From assembly GCA_017643645.1 (NCBI GenBank), contig JAEPNB010000004.1, positions 186,001-250,000 on the forward strand: a stretch of DNA of 64,000 bases. Direction: 5' to 3'. The DNA is from Balneola sp. (GTDB taxonomy: Bacteria > Bacteroidota > Rhodothermia > Balneolales > Balneolaceae). The notes under the pieces were generated by a model that made no database searches, was not told the origin of the DNA, and saw nothing but the letters and a program-made list of their open reading frames with translations. This document shows, one piece after another, positions 17,646 through 26,020 of the stretch; position 1 is the stretch's first letter; every line of letters begins with the position of its first letter. The translations under genes and the position numbers were made by a program.

Positions 17646-18272
17646 ATGAATAATGTATTGGAAGTCGACCATCCCGTAATTGATATTTATTTAACTGCTT
17701 TACGGGATAAGACTACCAAAACGGCACCATTCAGAAGAGCGATGGCTAATATCGGAAACATATTAGCCTATCACGCTTTGAGTGAATTACCGTTAACTGA
17801 ATTTGAAGTTGAAACACCCATTCAGAAAACCAGTGGGTTCACTCCTTCTACAGATGTTGTAGTAATTCCTATTTTAAGAGCCGGATTAAGTCTTGTGGAT
17901 GGAATAATCAATTTTATTCCGGAGGCAAAAGTGGGACATATCGGAGTATACCGTCATGAAGAAACACATGAGCCGGTTAATTACTATCACAACCTTCCAA
18001 ATGGGATTGAAGATGCATTCACTCTGGTTGTGGATCCGATGCTTGCCACAGGCGGCAGTGGTAGCCATGCAGTTAAGTTTCTGAAAGAATCAGGAGCTAA
18101 AAATATCCGTTTTGTTGCACTCATAGCAGCTCCGGAAGGGATCGAGCGTCTGCAAACTGATCATCCTGATGTTCCCATTATTACTGCTTCAATAGATGAA
18201 AAGCTTAATGACCAGGCCTATATCATCCCCGGCTTGGGTGACGCCGGAGATCGCTATTTTGGGACAACTTAA
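17646..18272 (+). CDS. upp: Uracil phosphoribosyltransferase
   Basis: Salvages uracil to UMP using PRPP. The 208-residue protein is of normal length, with the PRPP-binding loop VVDPMLATGGSG at 128-139, the upstream PILRAGLSLVDG motif at 75-86, and the uracil-binding C-terminus PGLGDAGDRYFGT. It begins 4 bases after the symporter gene and its 3' end overlaps the lptC start by 14 bases. No unusual residue was noticed. Confidence 0.96.
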   Translation: MNNVLEVDHPVIDIYLTALRDKTTKTAPFRRAMANIGNILAYHALSELPLTEFEVETPIQKTSGFTPSTDVVVIPILRAGLSLVDGIINFIPEAKVGHIGVYRHEETHEPVNYYHNLPNGIEDAFTLVVDPMLATGGSGSHAVKFLKESGAKNIRFVALIAAPEGIERLQTDHPDVPIITASIDEKLNDQAYIIPGLGDAGDRYFGTT

Positions 18273-18810
18273 GTACATATTTGCTTCATTAGTTCTTTTT
18301 TTGGTATTGCCTCAATGCACAGAGTTATCTGAATATGATAACGAACGCATTCAGGAGGCTTTAGGAGATTCTTTAATCACCAGTTCCACCACAAAACATG
18401 TTGATATGGACATTATCGAAAACGGAACTTTAAAACTAAATCTGAAAAGCAGTCGTGCGCTTACCATCACTGAAGACAGAAATAAAACAACTTACCTGAG
18501 TGGACCTGTGGCAATAGATATCTTCAAAAGTGATACTCTGGATACAGAGGTTTCTGCTGACAGTGCCATTTACTTACCTAAAGACGCGCAATTCGAACTG
18601 TTCGGAAATGTGATCGTTCATTCTCAAAATGGACGTTTTCTGTATTCCGAGTATTTGAAGTGGCTGAGAAAAGATGACGAAGTTACCACTCCGGGAAGAG
18701 TTCTCATCATTACAAAAACCGACAGCATTGCAGCAACAGGATTTGTTGGAAATACAGATCTTACAAATTACACTCTGACTGAAGTAACCGGGAAAACTCA
18801 GTTCAATTGA
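18259..18810 (+). CDS. lptC: LPS export ABC transporter periplasmic protein LptC
   Basis: Part of the Lpt bridge that moves lipopolysaccharide from the inner to the outer membrane. I chose the TTG at 18259 (183 residues). It gives a compact lipoprotein signal (GQLKYIFASLVLFLVLPQC) and has a good GGAGA ribosome-binding site 8 bases upstream. The in-frame ATG at 18196 would put some twenty residues before the signal and overlap upp by 77 bases. The body has the LptC/OstA-like beta-jellyroll pattern with VSADSAIYLPKDAQFELFGNV. The following OstA-like gene starts in its stop codon. Family call is good; start choice is inferred. Confidence 0.85.
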   Translation: MGQLKYIFASLVLFLVLPQCTELSEYDNERIQEALGDSLITSSTTKHVDMDIIENGTLKLNLKSSRALTITEDRNKTTYLSGPVAIDIFKSDTLDTEVSADSAIYLPKDAQFELFGNVIVHSQNGRFLYSEYLKWLRKDDEVTTPGRVLIITKTDSIAATGFVGNTDLTNYTLTEVTGKTQFN

Positions 18811-20222
18811 GCAAAGCGATCAAATATCTGCCTTTTTTGATAGTGCTATTTGGCATCAATACTACTGCTGTACATGCCCAGACAACCGTTCAGATAGAAA
18901 GCGTTAAAACACTGAAAAGCATTACGGTAGACGGCGAACCTGTCCGGAAATTATATGAAGCCAGATTAAGAACCGGTGGTTTTACAATTGTATGCGACAG
19001 TGCCTGGCAATTCCTCGAAAAAGATGAGTTCAGAGCCTTTGGAAACATTCAGATCACCACCCCGACCGAAACTATCTGGACCGATTCCTTGGTCTATTAC
19101 AATGTGCTTGATTTCAGCCAACTCAGAGGTCGGGTAATTATTAAACAGGACAGCACCCTACTATTCGGAAATAAAGTAGACTTTAATTTTGTCTCTAAAG
19201 TTGGTCGTTTTCTGGATGAAATCAGATTAGAAGACAACGAGAATGGAATTTTGAAAGCTCAATCCGGGGTCTATTTTCAAAATCAGGACAGTGCCGAATT
19301 TCGTGGAAATGTTCAACTTGAAGATTCAGCTCAATATGTGGAAGGCGATAGTTTGTTCATTAATCGTAAATCTAAATTCCTTCGCTTATTTGATAATCTT
19401 TTGGTTATTGACAGCACAAATAATGCTTTGCTTACCGGAGAATATTTAGAAGCAGATTCAACCGGAAGAAGATATTTAAAAGGAAACGGTTATCTTCGTC
19501 GAACAGTAGAGGATTCAGTAAGTTCAGATACCACCCATATTTTTGCTGAAGAAATTGAACTCAATGAAAAAGATTCCACCACAACTATAGATGCTTTTAC
19601 GGATGTAAATGTATGGACAGAAAAATTTTCTTCTCTTTCAGATACTTTGCTTTACAATTCTGATACGGAACTCTTCCGTTTAAAAGGAAATCCCAAAGCC
19701 TGGAATAAAAATATACAGCTCTCAGGTCCCTTTATCTTTGTTCAGCTTGATAGTAGCGAAGTTCAAAGCCTGACCTCTTACCCGGAACCATTTGCCGTTC
19801 AGGAAGATACGGTAACAGGAAGATTAAATCAGATCAAAGGCGATACACTGATTGCGGATTTTAAGAACGGTAACATTTCAAGGATCCGGATACATCCAAA
19901 CAGTGAAGTCTTATATCATATCACTAACGAAAATAATGAACCGGACGGTGCTTTTGAAAGTACTTCTCCCAAAACAGTTCTGATCTTCGAAAACGGTGAG
20001 ATGGTTGAAGCTAAAATGGGCAAAAATCAGGGGCTATTTTTACCTGAGTATACCGAATTGGATAGCCGGCGATTAGAAGGTTTTATCTGGACACCGGAGC
20101 TTCGTCCCGAAAAACCAACTATCGATCCGCAACCTACCCTTCCTCCCATTCCTGCAGATCGGCCTTTCGAATTACCTAAGAGGTTTGTGGAGTTTATGAA
20201 AGAGCTTTCAGAGTTTAAATGA
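18807..20222 (+). CDS. OstA-like (LptA/LptD N-domain type) LPS transport protein
   Basis: A protein of 471 residues starting at a TTG that overlaps the lptC stop (TTGA). A signal peptide (about 1-24, ending VHAQ) is followed by repeated beta-jellyroll segments such as ADSTGRRYLKGNGYL and VEGDSLFINRKSKFLRLFDN, typical of the OstA-like protein 2 family. It has no C-terminal barrel, so it is an LptA-like periplasmic bridge or an LptD-type N-domain and not LptD itself. Pairing with lptC supports a role in LPS transport. The proline-rich tail (PTIDPQPTLPPIPADRPFEL) is unusual for a bridge domain. Confidence 0.8.
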   Translation: MSKAIKYLPFLIVLFGINTTAVHAQTTVQIESVKTLKSITVDGEPVRKLYEARLRTGGFTIVCDSAWQFLEKDEFRAFGNIQITTPTETIWTDSLVYYNVLDFSQLRGRVIIKQDSTLLFGNKVDFNFVSKVGRFLDEIRLEDNENGILKAQSGVYFQNQDSAEFRGNVQLEDSAQYVEGDSLFINRKSKFLRLFDNLLVIDSTNNALLTGEYLEADSTGRRYLKGNGYLRRTVEDSVSSDTTHIFAEEIELNEKDSTTTIDAFTDVNVWTEKFSSLSDTLLYNSDTELFRLKGNPKAWNKNIQLSGPFIFVQLDSSEVQSLTSYPEPFAVQEDTVTGRLNQIKGDTLIADFKNGNISRIRIHPNSEVLYHITNENNEPDGAFESTSPKTVLIFENGEMVEAKMGKNQGLFLPEYTELDSRRLEGFIWTPELRPEKPTIDPQPTLPPIPADRPFELPKRFVEFMKELSEFK

Positions 20223-20869
20223 AAAATTACACCTTCAAACAAAGAGAAATTGAATTAGTAAAGAATATTCTTCGAGATCCGCCAAAGAAGATTTGGTATG
20301 ATTTAGTTTGGTATGTCTTTGACTATGGTAATTATCACATCAAGCTTGTATGCCTTGATGTACCTGCAGATAGTCAGAATAAATCAGATGAAGCAATTAT
20401 TGCTTCTATTAATAAAATAGAAGATAAATTTGATCCCTCGGAAGCAACTGAATTAGTTTGTGAACTAGAGAAAATACAAAGCATACATATAGTCAGAACA
20501 TTTTTGTATTTCACGACTAACCGAAACTATACTTGGATTGAAAAATTTTGCAAACAAAGCCTTCATAAGATTAAATCCCTTTTTAATGATGGAGAAGATC
20601 TTGTAGGTGATTTACTTTCGAAAACATCTGGAGGATATTTTGAAATTGTTTGTAAACCAAATTCTAAAGAAGCAAAAAGTATAAATCCAAAGCATGCAAA
20701 TCTGTTGGACGTAGGATTGCTGATTAAGATTAATGATAAATATCTCCGGGCATACCTGCGAAACAATGGATATGGCTTTCACATTTGGGATGGAAAATTC
20801 TTCTTTAGCGAAAAAGAGTTGACTCAAGATTATGATCTTTATGAATTCATTGAAGTTGAAGAAATCTAG
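20219..20869 (+). CDS. Unrecognised protein (216 aa)
   Basis: A soluble protein of 216 residues starting at an ATG that overlaps the OstA-like stop (ATGA). It is lysine- and isoleucine-rich, with a helical middle (about 55-125) and a strand-rich end (LLDVGLLIKINDKYLRAYLRN). No signal peptide, membrane segment or catalytic motif is seen and I do not recognise the family. Its base composition appears more AT-rich than the preceding lpt genes, and a 1.1-kb repeat region follows, so it may be an accessory insertion at the end of the operon. No function is proposed. Confidence 0.6.
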   Translation: MKNYTFKQREIELVKNILRDPPKKIWYDLVWYVFDYGNYHIKLVCLDVPADSQNKSDEAIIASINKIEDKFDPSEATELVCELEKIQSIHIVRTFLYFTTNRNYTWIEKFCKQSLHKIKSLFNDGEDLVGDLLSKTSGGYFEIVCKPNSKEAKSINPKHANLLDVGLLIKINDKYLRAYLRNNGYGFHIWDGKFFFSEKELTQDYDLYEFIEVEEI

Positions 20870-21052
20870 TACCAAGGGTTTAAACCTTATTCTCAATCTC
20901 CTGTTAGAAAGTTCTTGGCAAAAGCTCTGCTAGAGTTCCATCACCCCGCTTTCAGCGAAATGATGGATAGCTACTTCTCCGTGTGTCTGGCTTTGCACGG
21001 CTGACGGATTTTGTTGAATCTATTTTGACATTGTGTATTCAAAGAACTACTG

Positions 21053-21250
21053 CCCTTAGTATTTAAGACGGACAAGTGAACCTGATCCGGATGCGTCTGC
21101 AAAGCAGGAATAATCCTTTCAGGTGAAGAGTGTATTAATTACCTCAGAATGAACGAAGACCTTTAGGATTATTCAGCGTAGGATCAGTGAGCCCGTCTTA
21201 AATACTTCGGCTTGATCTTTTGCTACTTTTGTATCAAGACAAAAGTAGGT
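21053..21250. repeat. Dispersed hairpin element A, copy 1
   Basis: A nested inverted-repeat element. The outer arms are AGTATTTAAGACGG (21058-21071) and CCGTCTTAAATACT (21193-21206). Inside lie CTGATCC/GGATCAG (21082-21088, 21181-21187) and AATAATCCT/AGGATTATT (21109-21117, 21165-21173). A conserved tail with the hairpin CTACTTTTGT/ACAAAAGTAG follows. Other copies are at 24928-25207 and 34543-34750. Confidence 0.85.
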
Positions 21251-21301
21251 ACCCTATTATAAGCTAAGTGTGTTTACAGGATTCAGTTCCTTAGCTCTAT
21301 G

Positions 21302-21546
21302 TACTTTTGTACCGATACTGAGCTCCCTCAGCACATGCGGCAGTACCAAAAGCTCCCGACAAGAATTATTGGCGAGAACTCCATTACATCGACTAATCAT
21401 TACAAAAGGTCTTCCTGCGTATTATGCATATTCACAAATCAGCCTGAGTGTAATGATTGCTCCTTCGGAGGCGTCGATTTCATTACGTTCTTGACCGCCA
21501 ATAATTCTAAAGGTCGGTGTGGTTGGAGGCTTTTTCTGAAACCGTC
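21302..21546. repeat. Dispersed hairpin element B, copy 1
   Basis: A second nested hairpin element. Its arms are AGAATTATTGGCG (21362-21374) and CGCCAATAATTCT (21496-21508), with an inner pair ATCATTAC/GTAATGAT (21396-21403, 21450-21457) and a small CTCCTTCGGAG hairpin. It begins with a TACTTTTGTACC-like leader and ends near TTTTTCTGAAACCGTCA. Most of it recurs at 34945-35170. Confidence 0.85.
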
Positions 21547-21641
21547 ATTTGTTTAGGAGTGTGACTATTTTTAAATGTAAGGCGTATGAACGAGATCTGG
21601 ATTCTTTTCAAAAATCTGCTAACCCTCCGGACGTAAACGTC

Positions 21642-21682
21642 CTCCTAGTTTAAATTATCAAATTAGATATTTAAACTAGGAG
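21642..21682. repeat. 14-bp inverted repeat hairpin
   Basis: Perfect arms CTCCTAGTTTAAAT (21642-21655) and ATTTAAACTAGGAG (21669-21682) with a 13-base loop, flanked by the smaller hairpins GACGTAAACGTC and GCCTTCAGGC. It looks like another REP-like unit; only one copy is in the window. Confidence 0.7.
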
Positions 21683-21984
21683 AGCCTTCAGGCTCGGCGA
21701 AAAGGCTATTGTTAGACTATACGAATCCTATTATAGTTTAAACGTCACGCTTGGACGAGTACTTTGCCGGAATTACCCAGGCGAAACGCTTGAATTGGTT
21801 GTTACATAAATTCAAAAAATGATGGGTCATCCTGTCCGTAAAGTCGTAGTAAACCCATCAAAAATTACACGACATCTTAAAAGTTTACCCAGTCCGCTTA
21901 ATTAAAAATTGTAATCCCCTTACCTGATTTTCTGCATTATTGCTTTTCCAATAGTATTTTGATCAAAACTAACTCGACTAAATT

Positions 21985-23484
21985 ATGAAACGACTCTTCT
22001 CAACAGCTCTATTCTTAGTACTTCTGCTAACTTCATTAACTGCTCAGAAATTTACTCTTCCCGATCATGCAGATAAAACGGTTGAAACTAAACATGAAGT
22101 CACGATCAATGGACAGAAAATTCCGTATTCAGCAACTACCGGATTTCAGCCGTTTTTTGATGACGATATGGAACCGATCGCTACATTAAACTACACCTAT
22201 TATAAGAGAACTGATATCAAAGACGACAGCCGCCGACCACTAATGATCTCGTTCAACGGCGGACCGGGTTCTGCTTCCGTTTGGATGCATTTGGCTTATA
22301 CCGGACCCAAAGTCCTGCGTATTGACGATGAAGGATTTCCAATTCAGCCTTACGGAGTTAAAGACAATCCTCATTCTATTTTAGATGTTGCTGATATTGT
22401 TTTTGTGAATCCTGTAAACACCGGCTATTCCAGAATTTTGGATGAAGAAGCAGACAGAAAACAATTCTTCGGTGTAAATCAGGATATCGCATATCTGGCA
22501 GAATGGATCAATCTGTTTATGACCAGAGTAAATCGCTGGAGATCACCAAAATACCTGATCGGAGAAAGTTACGGAACAACCAGAGTTTCAGGTTTGGCTT
22601 TAGCGCTCCAAAGCAGACAATGGATGTATATAAACGGAGTGATCTTAGTATCACCTACGGAGTTAGGAGTTCATACTTCAGAACGCAGAAGAGATGGACC
22701 GCTCGGAGCTTCCCTCCGACTTCCTTACTTCACAGCGGCGGCTTGGTATCACAACAAATTACCAAGTGATCTGCAATCCAAAGATCTGTTGGAAGTTTTA
22801 CCGCTTGCAGAAGAATATGCAGTTAATGAATTAATGCCTGTGCTTGCCAAAGGTGGTTTTGTGAGCGATGAAGAACGCGAACAAGCTGCGGAAATGATGG
22901 CTCGTTATTCAGGAATTTCCAAGAAAGTGATTCTTCAACATAATCTGGATGTGCCCCCCTCCTTTTTCTGGAAGGAATTACTTCGTGAGGAAGGCCATAC
23001 CGTAGGAAGACTGGATTCCCGCTACAAAGGATTAGATAAAACCGATGCAGGAAGTAGCCCTGATTTTAATTCTGAGCTTACATCCTGGTTGCATTCCTTT
23101 ACTCCCGCTATCAATTACTATTTTGCGAATCATTTGAATTTCAAGACTGACCTGAAATACAATATGTTTGGTCCTGTTGGTCCCTGGGACAGAACCGGAA
23201 ACAACACCGGCGAGAATTTACGTCAGGCAATGGCACAAAATCCGTTTTTACACACCATGGTTCAGAGCGGTTATTACGATGGAGCCACCAAATATTTTGA
23301 TGCCAAATATACCATGTGGCAGATCGACCCAAGTGGCAAAATGAAAGATCGTTTTTCTTTTAAAGGCTACCGCAGTGGGCACATGATGTACTTACGTGCC
23401 GAAGATCTAAAAAACGCCAATGATGACATTCGGGAATTTATAGAAACCTCATTACCTCCGGTGGATACTCCGGCTAAATATTGA
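21985..23484 (+). CDS. Secreted S10-family serine carboxypeptidase
   Basis: A protein of 499 residues with a signal peptide (1-20, ending SLTA). It shows the S10 oxyanion-hole motif SFNGGPGSASVW (89-100), the nucleophile GESYG with Ser195, a probable catalytic aspartate in QSGYYDGATKYF, and the catalytic histidine in RSGHMMYL. These enzymes remove C-terminal residues from peptides; this one should act in the periplasm or outside. It stands alone, with repeats on its left and an inverted-repeat hairpin right after its stop. The length is normal for bacterial S10 members. Confidence 0.92.
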   Translation: MKRLFSTALFLVLLLTSLTAQKFTLPDHADKTVETKHEVTINGQKIPYSATTGFQPFFDDDMEPIATLNYTYYKRTDIKDDSRRPLMISFNGGPGSASVWMHLAYTGPKVLRIDDEGFPIQPYGVKDNPHSILDVADIVFVNPVNTGYSRILDEEADRKQFFGVNQDIAYLAEWINLFMTRVNRWRSPKYLIGESYGTTRVSGLALALQSRQWMYINGVILVSPTELGVHTSERRRDGPLGASLRLPYFTAAAWYHNKLPSDLQSKDLLEVLPLAEEYAVNELMPVLAKGGFVSDEEREQAAEMMARYSGISKKVILQHNLDVPPSFFWKELLREEGHTVGRLDSRYKGLDKTDAGSSPDFNSELTSWLHSFTPAINYYFANHLNFKTDLKYNMFGPVGPWDRTGNNTGENLRQAMAQNPFLHTMVQSGYYDGATKYFDAKYTMWQIDPSGKMKDRFSFKGYRSGHMMYLRAEDLKNANDDIREFIETSLPPVDTPAKY

Positions 23485-23494
23485 TGGATAACAC

Positions 23495-23539
23495 TTCAAA
23501 ACCGGTCTGACAGATTGCCTGTCTGACCGAGATTTTGAA
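23495..23539. terminator. Hairpin after the carboxypeptidase gene
   Basis: Inner arms CGGTCTGACAG (23503-23513) and CTGTCTGACCG (23519-23529) pair with one mismatch; outer arms TTCAAAA and TTTTGAA extend the stem. It lies 10 bases after the stop codon and is a likely transcription terminator or REP-like unit. No strong T run follows directly. Confidence 0.55.
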
Positions 23540-23577
23540 TTGGCTGAAATCAGTTTTTCTTAATTCTGAATAATAAA

Positions 23578-24285
23578 ATGAAAATAACAACTTGGAACTG
23601 TAATGGTGCTCTTCGTAAAAAGTTTGAAACTTTAGAAAAGTTACAGTCCGATATTTATGTTGTTCAGGAATGTGAAAATCCTGTTTTAACAAAGAACTCA
23701 AAGTACAAAGAATGGTCAAATAACCACCTTTGGATAGGCGATAATAAAAACAAAGGCATTGGGATTTTTGCAAGGGCAGAGATCGACCTTGTTCAACTAG
23801 ATTGGTCTAATACTTACAAAGACCACACTGTTAAGTACTTTCTGCCTTGTCGTGTTGATGGTCAATTCAACTTAATCAACGTTTGGGCTCATAGAAACAA
23901 CTCACCAAACTTTGGTTATATAGGTCAACTGTGGAAATACCTTCAAACTAACAGAGATAAATTTAACAATCTTATTCTTACAGGTGATCTCAATAGTAAT
24001 ACTATCTGGGATCAATGGGATAGGTGGTGGAATCATTCTGATATTGTTCTAGAACTTGGTGAACTTGGTATTCAAAGTTTATATCACCAGTTCTTTGACG
24101 AAGAGCAAGGGCAAGAGTCTCAACCGACTTTCTACTTACAAAGAAAATTAGAGAAACCATATCATATAGATTATGCCTTTGCAAGTGAGTCCATAGCTGA
24201 ACGATTAGTCAAAATAGAAATTGGAAGTGTTTCTGAATGGCTTGAAATAAGTGATCATCTTCCTTTAACTTTCGAATTATCTTAA
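23578..24285 (+). CDS. Endonuclease/exonuclease/phosphatase-family protein
   Basis: A protein of 235 residues with the DNase I-like fold signatures in order: TTWNCNG near 4-10 (metal-site Asn), YVVQECE near 27-33 (metal-site Glu), LTGDLNSN near 139-146, and the terminal SDHLPLTFEL. Members hydrolyse phosphodiester or phosphate-ester bonds in DNA, RNA or lipid headgroups; the substrate cannot be told here. There is no signal peptide, so it should be cytoplasmic. It stands alone in an accessory stretch and is AT-rich, which could mean later acquisition. Confidence 0.85.
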   Translation: MKITTWNCNGALRKKFETLEKLQSDIYVVQECENPVLTKNSKYKEWSNNHLWIGDNKNKGIGIFARAEIDLVQLDWSNTYKDHTVKYFLPCRVDGQFNLINVWAHRNNSPNFGYIGQLWKYLQTNRDKFNNLILTGDLNSNTIWDQWDRWWNHSDIVLELGELGIQSLYHQFFDEEQGQESQPTFYLQRKLEKPYHIDYAFASESIAERLVKIEIGSVSEWLEISDHLPLTFELS

Positions 24286-24458
24286 ACGAGTGAATACTTA
24301 GGCACTCTCTTAATAATGCCCAAGTTGTACTTTGAGGGGATTTCTTATTTATTTATTCTGTTCTTCTGATTCATTGAATAGATGAACTGCTTATTTATAA
24401 GACTTATTTAAATAAACTTCCCTGAGTTTTAAACTCGGAATAAAAACCGGATCAACCT

Positions 24459-24836
24459 ATGCCAGCAAAAACAGACACCAGCCATCACGATGAACGCATA
24501 GCCAAAATGACCTTCGCTTCGGTGTATCCGCATTATGTAACCAAAGTAGAAAAGAAGGGAAAGACAAAAGAAGAGCTCCATCAGGTTATTGAATGGCTGA
24601 CCGGTTATGACGAACAGAAAATTCAGGAGTTGATCGACTCTAAAGTTAACTTCGAAGATTTCTTTAAGGGAGCAACTTTAAATCCCAATGCACATCTTAT
24701 TACCGGAGTAATCTGTGGCTACAGAGTAGAAGAGATCACTAATAAAACCACGCGGGAATGCCGTTATCTGGACAAACTGATCGATGAACTTGCAAGAGGT
24801 AAAAAGATGGAGAATATTTTAAGGAGTGAGAATTAG
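24459..24836 (+). CDS. DUF2200 family protein
   Basis: A protein of 125 residues that I recognise as DUF2200, from the pattern [24 protein letters not shown] and the following [26 protein letters not shown]. The family has no established function; members are small soluble proteins. The last two residues and the stop codon (GAG AAT TAG) lie inside a copy of the dispersed C repeat that starts at 24832, so the repeat supplies the present C-terminus. The gene stands alone, with a weak GAGTTTTAAACTC hairpin about 35 bases before its start. Confidence 0.88.
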   Translation: MPAKTDTSHHDERIAKMTFASVYPHYVTKVEKKGKTKEELHQVIEWLTGYDEQKIQELIDSKVNFEDFFKGATLNPNAHLITGVICGYRVEEITNKTTRECRYLDKLIDELARGKKMENILRSEN

Positions 24837-24861
24837 GAATATGGAAATAGGTGAATTGGGA
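24832..24861. repeat. Repeat C, copy 1
   Basis: The unit AATTAGGAATATGGAAATAG followed by GTGAATTGG. It overlaps the end of the DUF2200 gene. The same unit recurs almost exactly at 25238-25266 and in a diverged form at 25941-25974. Confidence 0.75.
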
Positions 24862-24927
24862 ATGATTCAATGAAGAATTAAGAATTTTTCGATTTGGAAT
24901 AGCCCATTTATTTAATGAAAGCGTCAG

Positions 24928-25207
24928 CTCTTTAGATGTCAAATAATTCGTTAGCAAATTAGTAATGATAGTTTGGGAAAATCCGCCCTTAGTATTTAAG
25001 ACGGAGAAGAGAGCGTGATCCGGATGCGTCTGCGAAGCAGGAATAATCCTTTCTGGTGAAGAAAATATTAACTTTCTCGGAATGAGCGAAGACCTTTTGC
25101 CGAAGGCATTCCTTCGGAAAGGATTATTCAGCGGAGGATCAGTGAGCCCGTCTTAAATACTTCAGCTTGATCTTTTGCTACTTTTGTATCAAGACAAAAG
25201 TAGGTAG
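24928..25207. repeat. Dispersed hairpin element A, copy 2
   Basis: The most complete A copy. Outer arms AGTATTTAAGACGG (24991-25004) and CCGTCTTAAATACT (25148-25161) are identical to copy 1, and the tail hairpin CTACTTTTGT/ACAAAAGTAG is kept. About 60 bases before the left arm also match copy 3 (shared TAGATGT, TAATT and TAATGATAGTT blocks), so the true left boundary may be near 24928. Compared with copies 1 and 3 it carries an extra small hairpin, CCGAAGG/CCTTCGG, at 25100-25117. Confidence 0.85.
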
Positions 25208-25237
25208 CAATTCCAGTTCAAACGTTAGTTGGGGGGG

Positions 25238-25311
25238 ATTAGGAATATGGAAATAGGTGAATTGGAAATAAAGGTTCACCGTATTCCTAATTCACCTATT
25301 CCTAATTCCCT
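25238..25311. repeat. Repeat C, copy 2 (inverted pair)
   Basis: The unit ATTAGGAATATGGAAATAGG is followed after a short spacer by its inverse ATTCCTAATTCACCTATTCC, forming a stem-loop. It follows a run of seven G. Confidence 0.75.
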
Positions 25312-25369
25312 GCAACAAAGTATTTAAATCCCAGTACTACTTCGCGTCTATTAATTAAATTATCTTTCT

Positions 25370-25900
25370 GTGGAATTAGATCTCATCAAAAAAAACAAAG
25401 TATTCATTACACTATTCTCTGCATTATTGGTATTTGTTCATTTGTTATTTGAACATTTCCACGGAGGGATCGTTACTCATTATATCTTACAAGATGACAG
25501 CCTGCCCGGAATCTCAAACTGGTGGGGCCTGTTTACTTTTCCTTTGGCTACCTGGGTTGTTCTGCTTAGAATTGAAAAAAGAAATAATGCTTCAGAAAAG
25601 GAACACAACAAGAATATTCTATATCGCTTAGTAAGCGCAATCATATTCGGAATTGTAGTGTCATATCTATTTTCAATTGAGTCGACCGGTCTTGATTATT
25701 TGATGCTGACCTTATTCGCTTTATCTCTTTTTATCCCTCTTTATTTCGGCGAATATCTTCTTGGTTTCACCATTGGAACCATGTTTATGTTTGGCGCAAA
25801 TATCCCGATCATAGGCGGTATAGTGCTTCTTTCTATTCTTTTTCTGCTCTACAGCATTCCAAGATTTGTTTTTAGATTCGTAGGATCAAAAATGGACTGA
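25370..25900 (+). CDS. Small multi-pass membrane protein of unknown function
   Basis: A protein of 176 residues from a GTG start. Five hydrophobic segments are visible, at about 12-28, 50-66, 84-103, 108-126 and 131-165, with a charged loop (RIEKRNNASEKEHNKN) between the second and third. I do not recognise the family. It sits between repeats and converges on the hydrolase gene; the hairpin of repeat C copy 3 lies between the two stops. No transport or enzyme motif is visible. Confidence 0.65.
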   Translation: MELDLIKKNKVFITLFSALLVFVHLLFEHFHGGIVTHYILQDDSLPGISNWWGLFTFPLATWVVLLRIEKRNNASEKEHNKNILYRLVSAIIFGIVVSYLFSIESTGLDYLMLTLFALSLFIPLYFGEYLLGFTIGTMFMFGANIPIIGGIVLLSILFLLYSIPRFVFRFVGSKMD

Positions 25901-25940
25901 GGAAAAGAGAATGAGAATGTATTGTGAGCCAATAAGTGAT

Positions 25941-26004
25941 AATTAGGAATAAGGGAATAGATGAATTAGGAATATGAAACTTTGTTCTATTCCTAATTCT
26001 CACT
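25941..26004. repeat. Repeat C, copy 3 (hairpin between convergent genes)
   Basis: A diverged C unit (AATTAGGAATAAGGGAATAG), a second GAATTAGGAATA arm at about 25963 and the inverse TATTCCTAATTC at about 25988. The stem-loop lies between two convergent genes and could work as a two-way terminator. Confidence 0.7.
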
Positions 26005-26020
26005 CTTCCAGAACGTGTCT

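Larger units (their letters stand above)
20870..21984. other. Repeat-rich non-coding region
   Basis: About 1.1 kb without a supportable gene. It holds one A-type element, one B-type element and several smaller hairpins: TCCATCA/TGATGGA near 20937-20967, a 14-bp arm pair at 21642-21682, and GATGGGT/ACCCATC at 21821-21859. Two open frames inside element B follow the repeat itself and are not taken as genes. The last 80 bases before 21985 are ordinary AT-rich promoter-like sequence. Confidence 0.75.
24837..25369. other. Repeat-rich non-coding region
   Basis: A stretch of 533 bases between the DUF2200 gene and the membrane-protein gene. It is almost filled by repeat C copy 1, element A copy 2 and repeat C copy 2. 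No gene is supported in any frame. Confidence 0.8.

Noticed and set aside
18196-18258. ATG at 18196 as the lptC start
   Set aside because: It would overlap upp by 77 bases and place about 21 residues before a lipoprotein signal; the TTG at 18259 has a GGAGA site and gives a proper signal sequence.
21053-21546. Elements A and B as integron attC sites or retron RNA
   Set aside because: No integrase or reverse transcriptase is present, the RYYYAAC/GTTRRRY core pairs of attC are not seen, and the elements occur between genes of both orientations.
21270-21556. Two overlapping small ORFs (74 and 85 aa) inside element B copy 1, with a related ORF at 34937-35128 in copy 2
   Set aside because: The peptides share a short stretch only because the DNA repeat is shared; after it the frames diverge between copies by small insertions and no frame is kept along the element.
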